Source: Micromonospora phaseoli
GTDB taxonomy: Bacteria; Actinomycetota; Actinomycetes; Mycobacteriales; Micromonosporaceae
Assembly (NCBI RefSeq): GCF_900109115.1
Contig: NZ_FNYV01000006.1
Coordinates: 335,566-399,565, forward strand
Length of the DNA stretch: 64,000 nt
Reading direction: 5' to 3'
Shown: positions 1-7,237 of the stretch, piece by piece
How the letters are laid out: every line of letters starts with the position of its first letter
Position numbering within the stretch: the first letter of the stretch is position 1
Program-made: the position numbers and the translations under genes
Notes under the pieces: model-generated
Database searches by the model: none
The model's input: the letters and a program-made list of their open reading frames with translations, nothing else
Told to the model about the DNA's origin: nothing

Positions 1-276
1 CAGGTCGAGCCGGCTCGTGTCGCGCCCACTCAGCACGGCGGCCAACCAGTCGTACGGGGCGGGGCTGTGCACCCGGGCGGCGCCGCCGAGGACCACCTCC
101 GGCCGTGGGGTGAAGCCGTCCAGCGCGGCGGCGACCAGCAGGCTCTTGCCCACCCCGGCGCCTCCGGTGACGACCGCGACGGCCGGTGAGCGGCGACGAC
201 CGAGGACCACGGTGGACCAGGCCCGGTCCAGCTCAGCCAGCTCACCGACCCGCCCGACCATGGACACCGGCAACAT
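1..276 (-). CDS. LuxR-family ATP-binding regulator, N-terminal part (cut by window edge)
   Basis: Only the first 92 codons are inside the window; the gene runs off the left edge. The translation opens with a short leader, then the VGRVGEL motif that starts the AAA/NACHT-type ATPase module of large LuxR (LAL/MalT-like) regulators, followed by a Walker A loop GGAGVGKS at about residues 37-44. This architecture usually ends in a LuxR helix-turn-helix, which cannot be seen here. The ATG at 274-276 has GAGGA directly abutting it; an in-frame ATG at 259-261 is a real alternative start. It is divergent from the PP2C gene, with a 7-bp inverted repeat in the 63-bp gap. Family assignment is good; ligand and targets are unknown. 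Confidence 0.7.
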   Translation of the reverse strand, partial: MLPVSMVGRVGELAELDRAWSTVVLGRRRSPAVAVVTGGAGVGKSLLVAAALDGFTPRPEVVLGGAARVHSPAPYDWLAAVLSGRDTSRLDL

Positions 277-285
277 TCCTCAACC

Positions 286-303
286 CTACGCAGTAGTGCG
301 TAG
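286..303. promoter_or_regulatory. Inverted repeat in divergent promoter region, candidate LuxR-type operator
   Basis: The sequence CTACGCAGTAGTGCGTAG contains perfect 7-bp arms (286-292 and 297-303) around GTAG. It sits 10 bp upstream of the LuxR/AAA regulator start and 37 bp upstream of the PP2C start. Dyads of this size are typical of LuxR/NarL-type helix-turn-helix binding sites, so autoregulation is a reasonable inference. No binding data can be read from the sequence. Confidence 0.4.
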
Positions 304-339
304 AGACGCGGGAAGGGTCTTCTTGGCAAGCTTGACCCC

Positions 340-1059
340 ATGACGCTGATCCTCCGCTCGGCCATTCTCAACGACATCGGTCTGGTCCGGACCAACAACG
401 AGGACTCCGCCCTCGCGGGCGAGCGCCTCGTAGCGGTGGCCGACGGCATGGGTGGGCTGCCCGCCGGTGAGGTGGCCAGCGAGATCGTCATCCGGATCCT
501 CGACGAGTTGGTACCGCCGACCGCGCCGGACGCCGCCGCCGAGGCGCTGCGCGCGGTGGTGAGCACGGCCAACAAGCGCATCCATGCCGCGATCGTCGCC
601 GAACCCGCCCGCGACGGCATGGGTACGACGCTGACCGCGGCCCTGCTCGCCGGTGACACGCTGGTGCTGGCCCAGGTGGGTGACTCCCGCTGTTACCTGT
701 TGCACGACGCCCAGCTGCGCCAGCTGACCCGGGACGACACCTTCGTGCAGGCGCTGGTCGACCAGGGCGCGCTCTCCCCCGAGCAGGCCCGTCACCACCC
801 GCAGCGCTCGCTGGTGACCCGCGCCGTCCAGGGCGCGGACGCACCGCCGACCATGGGCATGGTGACCGTTGCCGCCGGTGACCGGCTGCTGCTCTGCAGC
901 GACGGGCTCTCCGACTACGTGACCGGCGACGCGATCGCTGCCACGCTGGGGATGCACGCCGACCGCCAGCAGTGCGGCGAGCAGTTGGTCAAGCTCGCCC
1001 ACCAGGCTGGCGCGCCGGACAACGTCACCGTCGTGATCTCCGACGTCGTCGAGGGCTGA
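340..1059 (+). CDS. PP2C-family serine/threonine protein phosphatase
   Basis: A 239-residue single-domain PPM/PP2C phosphatase that removes phosphate from Ser/Thr using two metal ions. The metal-binding motifs are in order: the RTNNEDS motif (Glu21, Asp22), VADGMGG (Asp35-Gly36), GMGTTLTA at 93-100, QVGDSR at 112-117, CSDGLSD at 186-192 and DNVT at 227-230. There is no transmembrane segment or extra domain, so it is cytosolic, like small PstP-type enzymes without the membrane tail. No convincing ribosome binding site precedes the ATG, so a leaderless transcript is possible. No Ser/Thr kinase lies next to it in the window, so its substrate cannot be inferred. Confidence 0.93.
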   Translation: MTLILRSAILNDIGLVRTNNEDSALAGERLVAVADGMGGLPAGEVASEIVIRILDELVPPTAPDAAAEALRAVVSTANKRIHAAIVAEPARDGMGTTLTAALLAGDTLVLAQVGDSRCYLLHDAQLRQLTRDDTFVQALVDQGALSPEQARHHPQRSLVTRAVQGADAPPTMGMVTVAAGDRLLLCSDGLSDYVTGDAIAATLGMHADRQQCGEQLVKLAHQAGAPDNVTVVISDVVEG

Positions 1060-1097
1060 GCCGGGCTCGTTCCGCTCCACCCCGCCGCTAGGTAGTT

Positions 1098-1115
1098 GTG
1101 CCATCTAGATAGCAC
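1098..1115. promoter_or_regulatory. Near-perfect palindrome, candidate PadR operator
   Basis: GTGCCATCTAGATAGCAC is an 18-bp palindrome with 8 of 9 base pairs matching and a perfect ATCTAGAT core. It lies 16 bp upstream of the preferred PadR start at 1132. PadR repressors usually bind such dyads in their own promoters. A TTG start at 1096 would put the coding sequence across this site, which is one reason to reject that longer start. Confidence 0.6.
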
Positions 1116-1131
1116 CGCTAGGGTTCGCCGG

Positions 1132-1470
1132 GTGGATTCCGACCGTCGAGGGCAGTGGCTACGCGGGGTGCTCGACCTCTGCGTGCTCGCCCTGCTGCGC
1201 GACGGCGAGTCCTACGGCTACCAGCTCGCCCAGTCGCTCGACGACGCGGGCGTCGGGCCGATCCAGGGCGGCACGCTCTACCCGGTGCTGCTGCGGCTGC
1301 AACGCACCGGGCTGGTCACCGCGCAGTGGCGGGAGGGCGGGTCCGGTCCGGCCCGCAAGTACTACCGGCTCACCGACGACGGGCGGGCGGCGCTGCGGCA
1401 CGGCGGCAACGCCTGGCTGGCGTTCGTGGCTCCGGTGACCGGCATCCTCACGAAGGGGGTCGAGGGGTGA
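1132..1470 (+). CDS. PadR-family transcriptional regulator
   Basis: A 112-residue winged-helix regulator of the short PadR-s2 class. The recognisable signature is LLRDGESYGYQLAQ around residues 21-34, the GGTLYPVLLRL turn into the wing near 46-57, and the GPARKYYRLTDDG beta-wing close to residue 75. Such proteins usually repress a neighbouring transporter operon until a ligand binds. The GTG at 1132 is preferred over a TTG at 1096 because the upstream stretch is a palindromic operator and adds no conserved sequence. Its TGA overlaps the GTG of the ABC ATPase gene (GTGA at 1467-1470), so the three genes form one operon that PadR probably controls. Confidence 0.88.
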   Translation: MDSDRRGQWLRGVLDLCVLALLRDGESYGYQLAQSLDDAGVGPIQGGTLYPVLLRLQRTGLVTAQWREGGSGPARKYYRLTDDGRAALRHGGNAWLAFVAPVTGILTKGVEG

Positions 1471-2285
1471 ACGCCGACGATTGGCTGCGGGCGTTCGCGG
1501 CCGAGCTGCACCAGCGCCGGGTGGCGGTCGACGCCGCCCGACACGTGGTCGCCGAGGCCGCCACGCATCTGCGTGACGGTGGGGGCGATCCGTGGCTGGT
1601 CTTCGGCCCGCCGCAGACGTACGCGGCCGCGATCGTGGAGAGCATCGGCACCACGCCCGGCCCACGCACCGGCCCCGTCCGGCTGCACGCCCGGGGCATC
1701 ACCAAACGGTACGGGCGGCGTACGGTGCTGCGCGACGCGTCGCTGACCGTACGGGCCGGGCAGATCGCCGCGGTGGTCGGCGCGAACGGCTGCGGCAAGA
1801 GCACCTTCCTGCGGATCTGCGCCGGGCTGGTCTCGCCCGACGGCGGCGAGGTGACCGTCTCCGGCCGGCTCGGCTTCTGCCCGCAGCAGGGTGGCACGGC
1901 CGACTTCCTGCTGCCCGACGAGCATTTCGTGCTGGTCGGCGCCGGTCAGGGCGTGGCACGGGGACCTGCCCGGCGGGCCGGCCGGGCGGCCGCCCGGCAG
2001 CTCGGTTGGGACGCCGAGGGCGACGTGCTCGCGCGGCACCTCTCCGGCGGTACGCGGCAGAAGCTGAACCTCACCATGTCCACCCTCGCCGAGCCGGACG
2101 TGCTGCTGCTCGACGAGCCGTACCAGGGCTTCGACCAGGGCAGCTACGTCAATCTCTGGGACCAGCTGCTCCGGCTGCGCGACGAGGGGCGAGCCATCGT
2201 CGTGGTGACCCACCTGCTCAACCAGCTCGACCGGGTCGACGTGGTGCTCGACCTGACCTCCGCCCAGCAGGGAGGCCGATCGTGA
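1467..2285 (+). CDS. ABC transporter ATP-binding protein with N-terminal HAAS-like segment
   Basis: A 272-residue ABC ATPase. Residues 1-60 form a short helical segment (the region around AATHLRDGGGDPWLVFG) that resembles the HAAS/permease-prefix domains often encoded beside PadR genes; here it is fused to the ATPase. The nucleotide-binding domain follows, with Walker A GANGCGKS at 105-112, signature LSGGTRQ at 192-198, Walker B VLLLDEP at 212-218 and the switch His249. It overlaps the PadR gene by GTGA and the permease gene by GTGA. It presumably powers the membrane protein encoded next. The substrate is unknown; PadR-linked pairs of this kind often export drugs or lipids, but that is inference. 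Confidence 0.9.
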   Translation: MNADDWLRAFAAELHQRRVAVDAARHVVAEAATHLRDGGGDPWLVFGPPQTYAAAIVESIGTTPGPRTGPVRLHARGITKRYGRRTVLRDASLTVRAGQIAAVVGANGCGKSTFLRICAGLVSPDGGEVTVSGRLGFCPQQGGTADFLLPDEHFVLVGAGQGVARGPARRAGRAAARQLGWDAEGDVLARHLSGGTRQKLNLTMSTLAEPDVLLLDEPYQGFDQGSYVNLWDQLLRLRDEGRAIVVVTHLLNQLDRVDVVLDLTSAQQGGRS

Positions 2286-2974
2286 ACCGGCTGTTCACCG
2301 TGGCCGAGATGACGCTGCGGGAGCTGGCGCGCCGCCGGGGCGTACTCCTGCTCCTGCTGTTGATGCCGTTGACCTTCTGGCTGATCCGGCGGGACGCCTA
2401 TGTCGGGCAGTCGATCCGGGCGCTGCTGCTCGGCATCAGCTGGGCGGTCAGCACCGCCGCGCTCTTCGCCACCAGCGCCGCCCGCGAGTTGGAACCGCGG
2501 CTCCGGCTCGCCGGCTACCGGCCGCACCACCTCTACATCGGCCGGATGCTCGGCCTGTGGGGGCTCGGGTTGGCGATCTCGGTGCCGTTCTTCCTGCTCA
2601 CCGTCTTCGACGCGGCCAACCTGCGGTACGCCGGGATCGCGGTGGCGATGCTCTGCTGCGTGGCGGTGGCCGCGCCGTTCGGCATGCTGATCGGCGCTCT
2701 GCTGCCCCGGGAGCTGGAGGGCACCCTGCTGCTGCTCACCGTGGTGGCGATGCAGATGCTGCTCGATCCGGCCGACGCGGGGGCGAAACTGACCCCGTTC
2801 TGGTCCAGCCGGGAGATCGCCACCTGGGCGGTGGACCACACCGACGACGGCTACCTGACCCGGGGCATCATGCACGGGGTGGTGGTCACCGGGCTGCTGA
2901 TCGTGACGGTGGCGGCCGTGTTCGCCGTCCGGCTGCGCCGCCGCCGGCACCTGCACCACGTACCGCTGGTCTGA
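2282..2974 (+). CDS. ABC transporter permease, ABC-2 type
   Basis: A 230-residue membrane protein with about six hydrophobic helices, beginning with a cytosolic stretch (FTVAEMTLRELARRR) that is typical of ABC-2 type permeases just before the first helix. Helices are visible around residues 21-33, 43-60, 80-105, 117-135, 140-155 and 198-220. The last helix ends in an Arg-rich cytosolic tail. It overlaps the ATPase gene by four bases (GTGA) and closes the PadR operon. No ligand-specific motif is evident. Confidence 0.85.
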   Translation: MNRLFTVAEMTLRELARRRGVLLLLLLMPLTFWLIRRDAYVGQSIRALLLGISWAVSTAALFATSAARELEPRLRLAGYRPHHLYIGRMLGLWGLGLAISVPFFLLTVFDAANLRYAGIAVAMLCCVAVAAPFGMLIGALLPRELEGTLLLLTVVAMQMLLDPADAGAKLTPFWSSREIATWAVDHTDDGYLTRGIMHGVVVTGLLIVTVAAVFAVRLRRRRHLHHVPLV

Positions 2975-3013
2975 GGGCTCGCGCTGGCGGCCCGCTGCTC
3001 CTAGCATCACGGG

Positions 3014-4219
3014 GTGCGCCTGAGACTCTCCACCGCCGTGGTCGCGCTCGGCGTCATGATCGCCGTGGCCGGCTGCAGCCCGTCGGTGCCGCGCGCTGAT
3101 CCGCGCAGCGCCCAGCCGCCGGTGACCGACGCCGCCTCGCCGACGGCGGCCGGTCAGGAGCCGGGCGGGCAGGCCACTCCGCCGGCCCGGGTCGGCCTGG
3201 GCGCTCCCGGGGGCAGCGCCAGCCCGAGCCCGGCCGCCACCCGGCAGGTACCCGACACCGGCAATCCGGGTGGTCGGGTTTCCGTGCCGGCCGCGGCCAA
3301 GGCCGTCGACACGTCGAAGCCGACCCGCACCATCGGCGACGGCTCCCCGGCCAGTTGCACCTCCACCGCCGTGGTCCGCGCGGTCGCCGCCGGTGGGATC
3401 ATCACCTTCGACTGTGGCCCCGATCCGCTGACCATCCGGATGGCGGCGACCGCCAAGGTGCGCAACGCCAACGGCCCGAAGGTGGTGCTCGACGGCGGCG
3501 GCCGGATCACCCTCAGCGGCCAGGGCAAGCGGCGCATCCTCTACATGAACACCTGCGACGCGTTGCAGGGCTGGACCACCTCGCACTGCAACGACCAGGA
3601 CCACCCGCAGCTGACCGTGCAGAACCTCACCTTCGCCGACGGCGACGCCACCGGCCAGCGCACCGACGGCGGCGGTGGTGGGGCGATCTTCGTCCGGGGC
3701 GGTCGGCTCAAGGTGGTCAACTCACGCTTCGTCGACAACCGCTGCGACCGGACCGGACCGGACCTGGGCGGTGCCGCCATCCGGGTCCTCGACCAGCACG
3801 ACGACCAGCCGGTGTACGTGGTCAACAGCACCTTCACCGGCGGCTCCTGCGCCAACGGCGGCGCGTTGAGCAGCATCGGCGTCTCCTGGGTGGTGCTCAA
3901 CAGCGTGCTGCGGGACAACGAGGCGGTCGGCAACGGCGCCAACCCGGCCCGCTCCGGCACGCCCGGTGGCGGCAGCGGCGGCGCGATCTACTGCGACGGC
4001 GACACGTTCTCGGTACGCGTCGCAGGCACGGTCGTCGAGGACAACGACGCCAAGGAGGGCGGCGGCGCGATCTTCTTCGTCAGCAACGACCGCACCGGCA
4101 CCCTGCGGATCGAGAACTCGACCCTGCGCCGCAACCCCAGCCACGGCTTCGAGACCTACCCCGGCATCTTCTACCTGGGCTCCGGCAAACCCACCTTCGC
4201 CGCCACCACCCCCCGCTGA
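3014..4219 (+). CDS. Secreted lipoprotein with right-handed beta-helix fold
   Basis: A 401-residue protein starting at GTG 3014. Residues 1-20 are a signal peptide ending in a lipobox (VAGC), so the mature protein should be lipid-anchored at Cys21. A Pro/Ala/Ser-rich spacer runs to about residue 110. The rest is a parallel beta-helix of the polymorphic-outer-membrane-repeat type: repeated GGGAIF or GGA motifs followed by short hydrophobic strands with buried Asn (QNLTF, VNSRF, VNSTF, LNSVL, ENSTL). These folds occur in adhesins and polysaccharide lyases; no acidic lyase catalytic cluster is obvious, so binding to a surface or glycan is as likely as catalysis. It is separate from the preceding operon. 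Confidence 0.75.
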   Translation: MRLRLSTAVVALGVMIAVAGCSPSVPRADPRSAQPPVTDAASPTAAGQEPGGQATPPARVGLGAPGGSASPSPAATRQVPDTGNPGGRVSVPAAAKAVDTSKPTRTIGDGSPASCTSTAVVRAVAAGGIITFDCGPDPLTIRMAATAKVRNANGPKVVLDGGGRITLSGQGKRRILYMNTCDALQGWTTSHCNDQDHPQLTVQNLTFADGDATGQRTDGGGGGAIFVRGGRLKVVNSRFVDNRCDRTGPDLGGAAIRVLDQHDDQPVYVVNSTFTGGSCANGGALSSIGVSWVVLNSVLRDNEAVGNGANPARSGTPGGGSGGAIYCDGDTFSVRVAGTVVEDNDAKEGGGAIFFVSNDRTGTLRIENSTLRRNPSHGFETYPGIFYLGSGKPTFAATTPR

Positions 4220-4235
4220 CCCGCGCCCCCTGCCG

Positions 4236-4298
4236 AGTTGATCAAGAAGTTTGCGTCACGCGCAGGGGCGTTTCCCGACCGAAAGCTCTTGGTCAACT
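4236..4298. terminator. Inverted repeat between convergent genes, bidirectional terminator candidate
   Basis: AGTTGATCAAGA at 4236-4247 pairs with TCTTGGTCAACT at 4287-4298; 11 of 12 positions are Watson-Crick and the remaining one is a G-U or A-C pair depending on the strand. The loop is 39 nt. It fills the gap between the convergent lipoprotein and epimerase genes, which suggests transcript ends. There is no run of T, as is usual in high-GC actinobacteria. Confidence 0.45.
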
Positions 4299-4316
4299 GT
4301 GCCTGCGGTACCGAGT

Positions 4317-5366
4317 TCAGTTGGGGTTGCTCACGCCGGCGGGAAGGGTGGGCGCGGCGGACATGGGTGGGCTGGGAGTGTGGGCACGCTCGGCCATTCC
4401 GCCGAAGAGTTCCCGTAGCGCGGTGACCGAGTCGACGCGCGGCCGCCAGCCCAGCTCGGTGGCGGCCCGTTCGCTGGACATCAGCGGCGCGTTCAGCGCC
4501 AGCTCCACCCATCCGGCGTCGACCGGTTGCAGCCGGGCCCGCCAGCTGAGCGCCGCGGCGGCACGCAGCACCGGGGCGGCCACCGGCACCGTCCAGCCAT
4601 GGAAGTGCCGAGCCACCAGCTCCGGGGTCAGCACCGGGTCCGCGGCGAGGTTGAAGGCGCCGCGGGCATCACCCAGGATCGCCCGGGCGTACGCGTCGGC
4701 CACGTCATCGGCGTGCACCGCCTGCATCCGCAGCCGCCGGTTCGCCGGCACCAACGGCAGCCGGCCGAAACGCAGCAGCCGCACCGGTGCCAGCGGCCCC
4801 AGAAAATAGCGGGTGATCTCGGTGCCCGCGTCCCGCTGGAAGATCAGCCCTGGGCGCATCCGCACCAGCCGCAACGCCGGGTGGCTGCGCTCGATCCCGT
4901 CGAGGGTCTCCTCCACCGCCGCCTTGTGCTGGCTGTACGACGACCCGGGCACCCCGGTCGCCGGCCAGCTCTCGCTGATCGGCATGTCCTTCGGGCCGGG
5001 CGCGTACGTGCCGACCGACGAGGCGTACACCAGCGCGGGCACCCGGGCCCGCAGCACCGCGTCGATCACCGCCCGACTGCCGCCCACGTTGGTACGGCGC
5101 AGCACCCGCTGGTCGTGGCTGGGCTGGATCTGCCAGGCCAGGTGCACCACCGCGGCCGCTCCGGCGAAGATCTCGACGAGTTGGTCCACCGCCCCGGCCA
5201 GACCGATGTCGCAGGAGTGCCACCGCACCCCGTCGTACGGCTCGCCGGCCCCCGCGTCCGGCAGCCGCCGCGCCACCCCGACGATCTGGACGTCGCGCTC
5301 GCGCCGCAACCGGCGCAGCAGCGCCGTACCGACGTTCCCGCTCGCCCCCACCACCACGATCCGCAT
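4317..5366 (-). CDS. NAD-dependent epimerase/dehydratase family protein (extended SDR)
   Basis: A 349-residue extended short-chain dehydrogenase. The N-terminus MRIVVVGASGNVG is the Rossmann beta1 with GASGNVG (residues 7-13), which fixes the ATG at 5364-5366; longer upstream reading lacks family similarity. AAAVVHLAW supplies the second conserved strand, and the active-site region shows YASS followed by a YSQHK motif, i.e. the catalytic Tyr-x-x-x-Lys. This family oxidises or epimerises nucleotide-sugars or reduces related ketones; the substrate cannot be set from sequence. It is convergent with the lipoprotein gene and followed upstream by a GGCGGGC repeat tract. It is probably monocistronic. 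Confidence 0.85.
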   Translation of the reverse strand: MRIVVVGASGNVGTALLRRLRRERDVQIVGVARRLPDAGAGEPYDGVRWHSCDIGLAGAVDQLVEIFAGAAAVVHLAWQIQPSHDQRVLRRTNVGGSRAVIDAVLRARVPALVYASSVGTYAPGPKDMPISESWPATGVPGSSYSQHKAAVEETLDGIERSHPALRLVRMRPGLIFQRDAGTEITRYFLGPLAPVRLLRFGRLPLVPANRRLRMQAVHADDVADAYARAILGDARGAFNLAADPVLTPELVARHFHGWTVPVAAPVLRAAAALSWRARLQPVDAGWVELALNAPLMSSERAATELGWRPRVDSVTALRELFGGMAERAHTPSPPMSAAPTLPAGVSNPN

Positions 5367-5463
5367 GCCCGGTCCGTACCCGGTCAGCCGCTTTCCAAGC
5401 GTGCCCACCGAACGCTGCCCACGACGGAGCGTGGCGGCAGGCGGCGCGACCCCTGATCCGGGC

Positions 5464-5572
5464 GGCGGGCGGCGGGCGGCGGGCGGCGGGCGGCGGGCGG
5501 CGGGGCCTACCGGACGGCGGGCGGCGGGCGGCGGACGGCGCGGGCCTACCGGGCGGCGCGGGCCTACCGGGC
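5464..5572. repeat. GGCGGGC heptamer tract and 18-bp tandem duplication
   Basis: Six tandem copies of the 7-mer GGCGGGC (last one degenerate) occupy 5464-5505, more GGCGGGC-like units follow, and two perfect 18-bp copies of GGCGCGGGCCTACCGGGC lie at 5537-5554 and 5555-5572. The second 18-bp copy includes the last codons and stop of the DUF1772 gene (read on the minus strand), so the first copy is a duplicated gene end. The tract is strongly G-rich on one strand and could form quadruplex or slip during replication. Confidence 0.8.
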
Positions 5573-6049
5573 GAGCAGTGCGCCGATCAGGCAGGCGAAG
5601 GCGGCGATCGAGCTGGCCGTCCGGACCAGGTTCCAACGCACCCAGGGCACCTCGAACCCCAGCCGCACCGCCGCCAGATCGGTGATCTCGTCGACCGGCC
5701 CGACGGCGTCCAACTGATTGTTGAGCGGCACGTTGCACCGTCCAGTCACACCGAGGGTGACGAGGTGGCCGACCAGCGCGGCGACGAGCCAGCCGAGCAC
5801 CGCGCCACCGGTCCCGACGTACCCGGCGACAGCCACCGCGACCAACAACGGCCCGCCGAGAAACGCCGACAGGAACCAGCCGTTGATGATCTTTCGGTTG
5901 ATCGACTGCATGGTGCCGACAAGGGTCCGATCGTCGGTCGCGGCCAGACCCGGCATAACCGAGCAGGCGTACGCGAAGAACAGCCCCGCCACCAGCCCGG
6001 TGGCCAGGGTGCCCCCGGCCAGGACGGCGAGGCGAATCGTCTCCGACAT
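5564..6049 (-). CDS. DUF1772-family integral membrane protein
   Basis: A 161-residue protein with four hydrophobic helices (about residues 6-28, 56-80, 83-103 and 138-159). The pattern of a first helix ending in FFAYACSVMPGL, then SINRKIIN and a mid-protein NVPLNNQLD motif, is characteristic of the DUF1772/anthrone-oxygenase-like membrane family, whose role in most bacteria is unknown. The start at 6049 is backed by a strong GGAGG six bases upstream. The 3' end lies in a repeat tract that duplicates its final codons. Nothing nearby points to a substrate. Confidence 0.8.
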   Translation of the reverse strand: MSETIRLAVLAGGTLATGLVAGLFFAYACSVMPGLAATDDRTLVGTMQSINRKIINGWFLSAFLGGPLLVAVAVAGYVGTGGAVLGWLVAALVGHLVTLGVTGRCNVPLNNQLDAVGPVDEITDLAAVRLGFEVPWVRWNLVRTASSIAAFACLIGALLAR

Positions 6050-6199
6050 GCGGGACCTCCAGGGGTGGTGACGGCTCAGCCGATCCTGCCAGCCAAGGTC
6101 CACTCCCCTCGACCCCGTTACGCTGGCCAGAGCGGTGCATCGATGGCGAACCGGAAGCCGCGAACCCGCTCCCGGCAGTGTCCGGTAACCTGAGCGCGC

Positions 6200-6271
6200 G
6201 GGCCGCTAGCTCAATGGCAGAGCTGTGGACTTTTAATCCATAGGTTCAGGGTTCGAGTCCCTGGCGGCCCA
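6200..6271 (+). tRNA. tRNA-Lys (anticodon TTT)
   Basis: A 72-nt cloverleaf: acceptor GGGCCGC/GCGGCCC, D stem GCTC/GAGC, anticodon stem GTGGA/TCCAT with the 7-nt loop CTTTTAA giving anticodon TTT, and T stem CAGGG/CCCTG around TTCGAGT. The discriminator base is A and CCA is not encoded. The region to its right carries toxin-antitoxin genes and a gene remnant, as often seen where elements integrate at tRNA genes. Confidence 0.95.
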
Positions 6272-6368
6272 CGGACTTCCCTGACCTGCGGTTCTTGGTC
6301 GTGCCGCAGTCGGCATGCGAACCGGTTGATCGAAGCTTCGAGTCTTTCCTGGCGAGCGAGTGATGCTG

Positions 6369-6387
6369 CATGCATAATGAATGCATG
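6369..6387. promoter_or_regulatory. Operator/-10 region of the first toxin-antitoxin operon
   Basis: CATGCAT and ATGCATG form perfect 7-bp arms (6369-6375, 6381-6387) around AATGA. CATAAT at 6373-6378 resembles a -10 box and would place transcription start near 6385, which is exactly the preferred ATG. This suggests a leaderless message whose promoter is covered by the antitoxin dimer. FitA-type ribbon-helix-helix antitoxins bind short inverted repeats in this way. Confidence 0.5.
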
Positions 6388-6639
6388 GTTGCTCTCCAGA
6401 TTCGGGACGTGCCGGAAGAAGTACGAGACGCCCTGGCGGCGCAGGCCAAGGCGCGAGGGCAGTCACTCCAGGCGTACCTGCTGGATCTGGTGGAGACGCA
6501 GGCTCGGCGGCTGCGCAACACGGCGGCCCTTGATCGCTTCGCCGGCCGATCGGACGGTGCTCGCTCCCTGCCGGGGGAGAGTGCGGCCGAGTTGAATGAC
6601 CAGCGAGAGCAGCGCGGGCCATGGGGAAGCGCCGCATGA
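6385..6639 (+). CDS. FitA-like antitoxin (ribbon-helix-helix)
   Basis: An 84-residue antitoxin. Residues 1-40 (VALQIRDVPEEVRDALAAQA onward) are a classic FitA/Arc ribbon-helix-helix DNA-binding domain: a beta strand, then two helices with QSLQAYLLDLV. The C-terminal half is the toxin-wrapping tail. The ATG at 6385 is preferred over 6370 because the family motif starts there and the -10 element overlaps the upstream codons. Its TGA overlaps the toxin ATG (ATGA at 6636-6639), so the two are translationally coupled. The pair probably autoregulates from the inverted repeat at 6369-6387. Confidence 0.88.
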   Translation: MVALQIRDVPEEVRDALAAQAKARGQSLQAYLLDLVETQARRLRNTAALDRFAGRSDGARSLPGESAAELNDQREQRGPWGSAA

Positions 6640-7037
6640 TCGTCGTGGATGCGTCGGTTCTGGCCGATGCCCTGGTCGACGACGGGCCGGTCGGCGACGC
6701 GGCGCGGGCGGAGCTGACCGGAGATCCGCACTGGGCCGCACCGAGCCATCTTCTGGTCGAGGTCATGTCGGTGATCAGAGGCAAGGTTCTCGGTGGGAAT
6801 CTGGGCCTTGCCCGGGCTCAGGAGGCGATCGACACCCTGCCCTCGTTGGTCATCGATGAGGTTGACATCGCTATGCTGCTCGACCGGATGTGGCAGTTGC
6901 GGGGCAATGTCACGGCGTACGACGCGGCTTACGTCGCGGCGGCGGAGTTGTTGTCCTGCCCACTCGTGACCGGTGATGGTCGGCTCGCCAAGGCCGGCGG
7001 CGTCCGCTGCGAGTTCCGACTGCTCGCGGTGTCCTGA
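6636..7037 (+). CDS. VapC/FitB-like PIN-domain toxin
   Basis: A 133-residue PIN ribonuclease, partner of the FitA-like antitoxin. Acidic metal-binding residues are in place: Asp5 (VVDASVLADAL), Glu42 (LLVEVMSV), Asp96 (AYDAAYVAAA) and Asp114 (VTGDGRLAK). These toxins cut tRNA or rRNA when released from the antitoxin. The ATG at 6636 overlaps the antitoxin stop; an in-frame ATG at 6621 exists but would add five residues not seen in the family. All catalytic residues are intact, so it is likely functional. Confidence 0.92.
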   Translation: MIVVDASVLADALVDDGPVGDAARAELTGDPHWAAPSHLLVEVMSVIRGKVLGGNLGLARAQEAIDTLPSLVIDEVDIAMLLDRMWQLRGNVTAYDAAYVAAAELLSCPLVTGDGRLAKAGGVRCEFRLLAVS

Positions 7038-7237
7038 TGGTGGCCGCCCGCGGATCATCGGCCTGACGCCCATGGGCCGGCCAACCTGAGTGGAAGCGGA
7101 TCACCGGCGATCGTCGCGGGGTGGTTCGCATCGTGGTACCTCCGGCCCACCACGGAAACTCCCACTCCGTGCAGTTCGGCCAGGGACGCAACGCATGCCT
7201 GCGGACGGGTTCTCGGGCGCGCCGCGAACTCGTCCGA

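Noticed and set aside
1096..1131. TTG start for the PadR gene
   Set aside because: It would place the start within the palindromic operator and adds 12 residues without conserved character.
2144..3604. Long minus-strand frame opposite the ABC permease and lipoprotein genes
   Set aside because: His/Gln/Arg/Gly-rich translation with no motifs; a GC-frame shadow of the plus-strand genes.
4317..6140. A 607-residue minus-strand reading frame joining the epimerase to upstream sequence
   Set aside because: The frame upstream of 5366 runs through the GGCGGGC tract and antisense of the DUF1772 gene; the Rossmann start MRIVVVGASG fixes the true start at 5366.
6335..6355. Possible degenerate copy of the tRNA-Lys 3' end (TTCGAGTC ... 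CCTGGCG) as an attachment site
   Set aside because: The match is broken by inserted bases and is only about 15 scattered positions, only 65 bp from the tRNA, so it does not support an att repeat.
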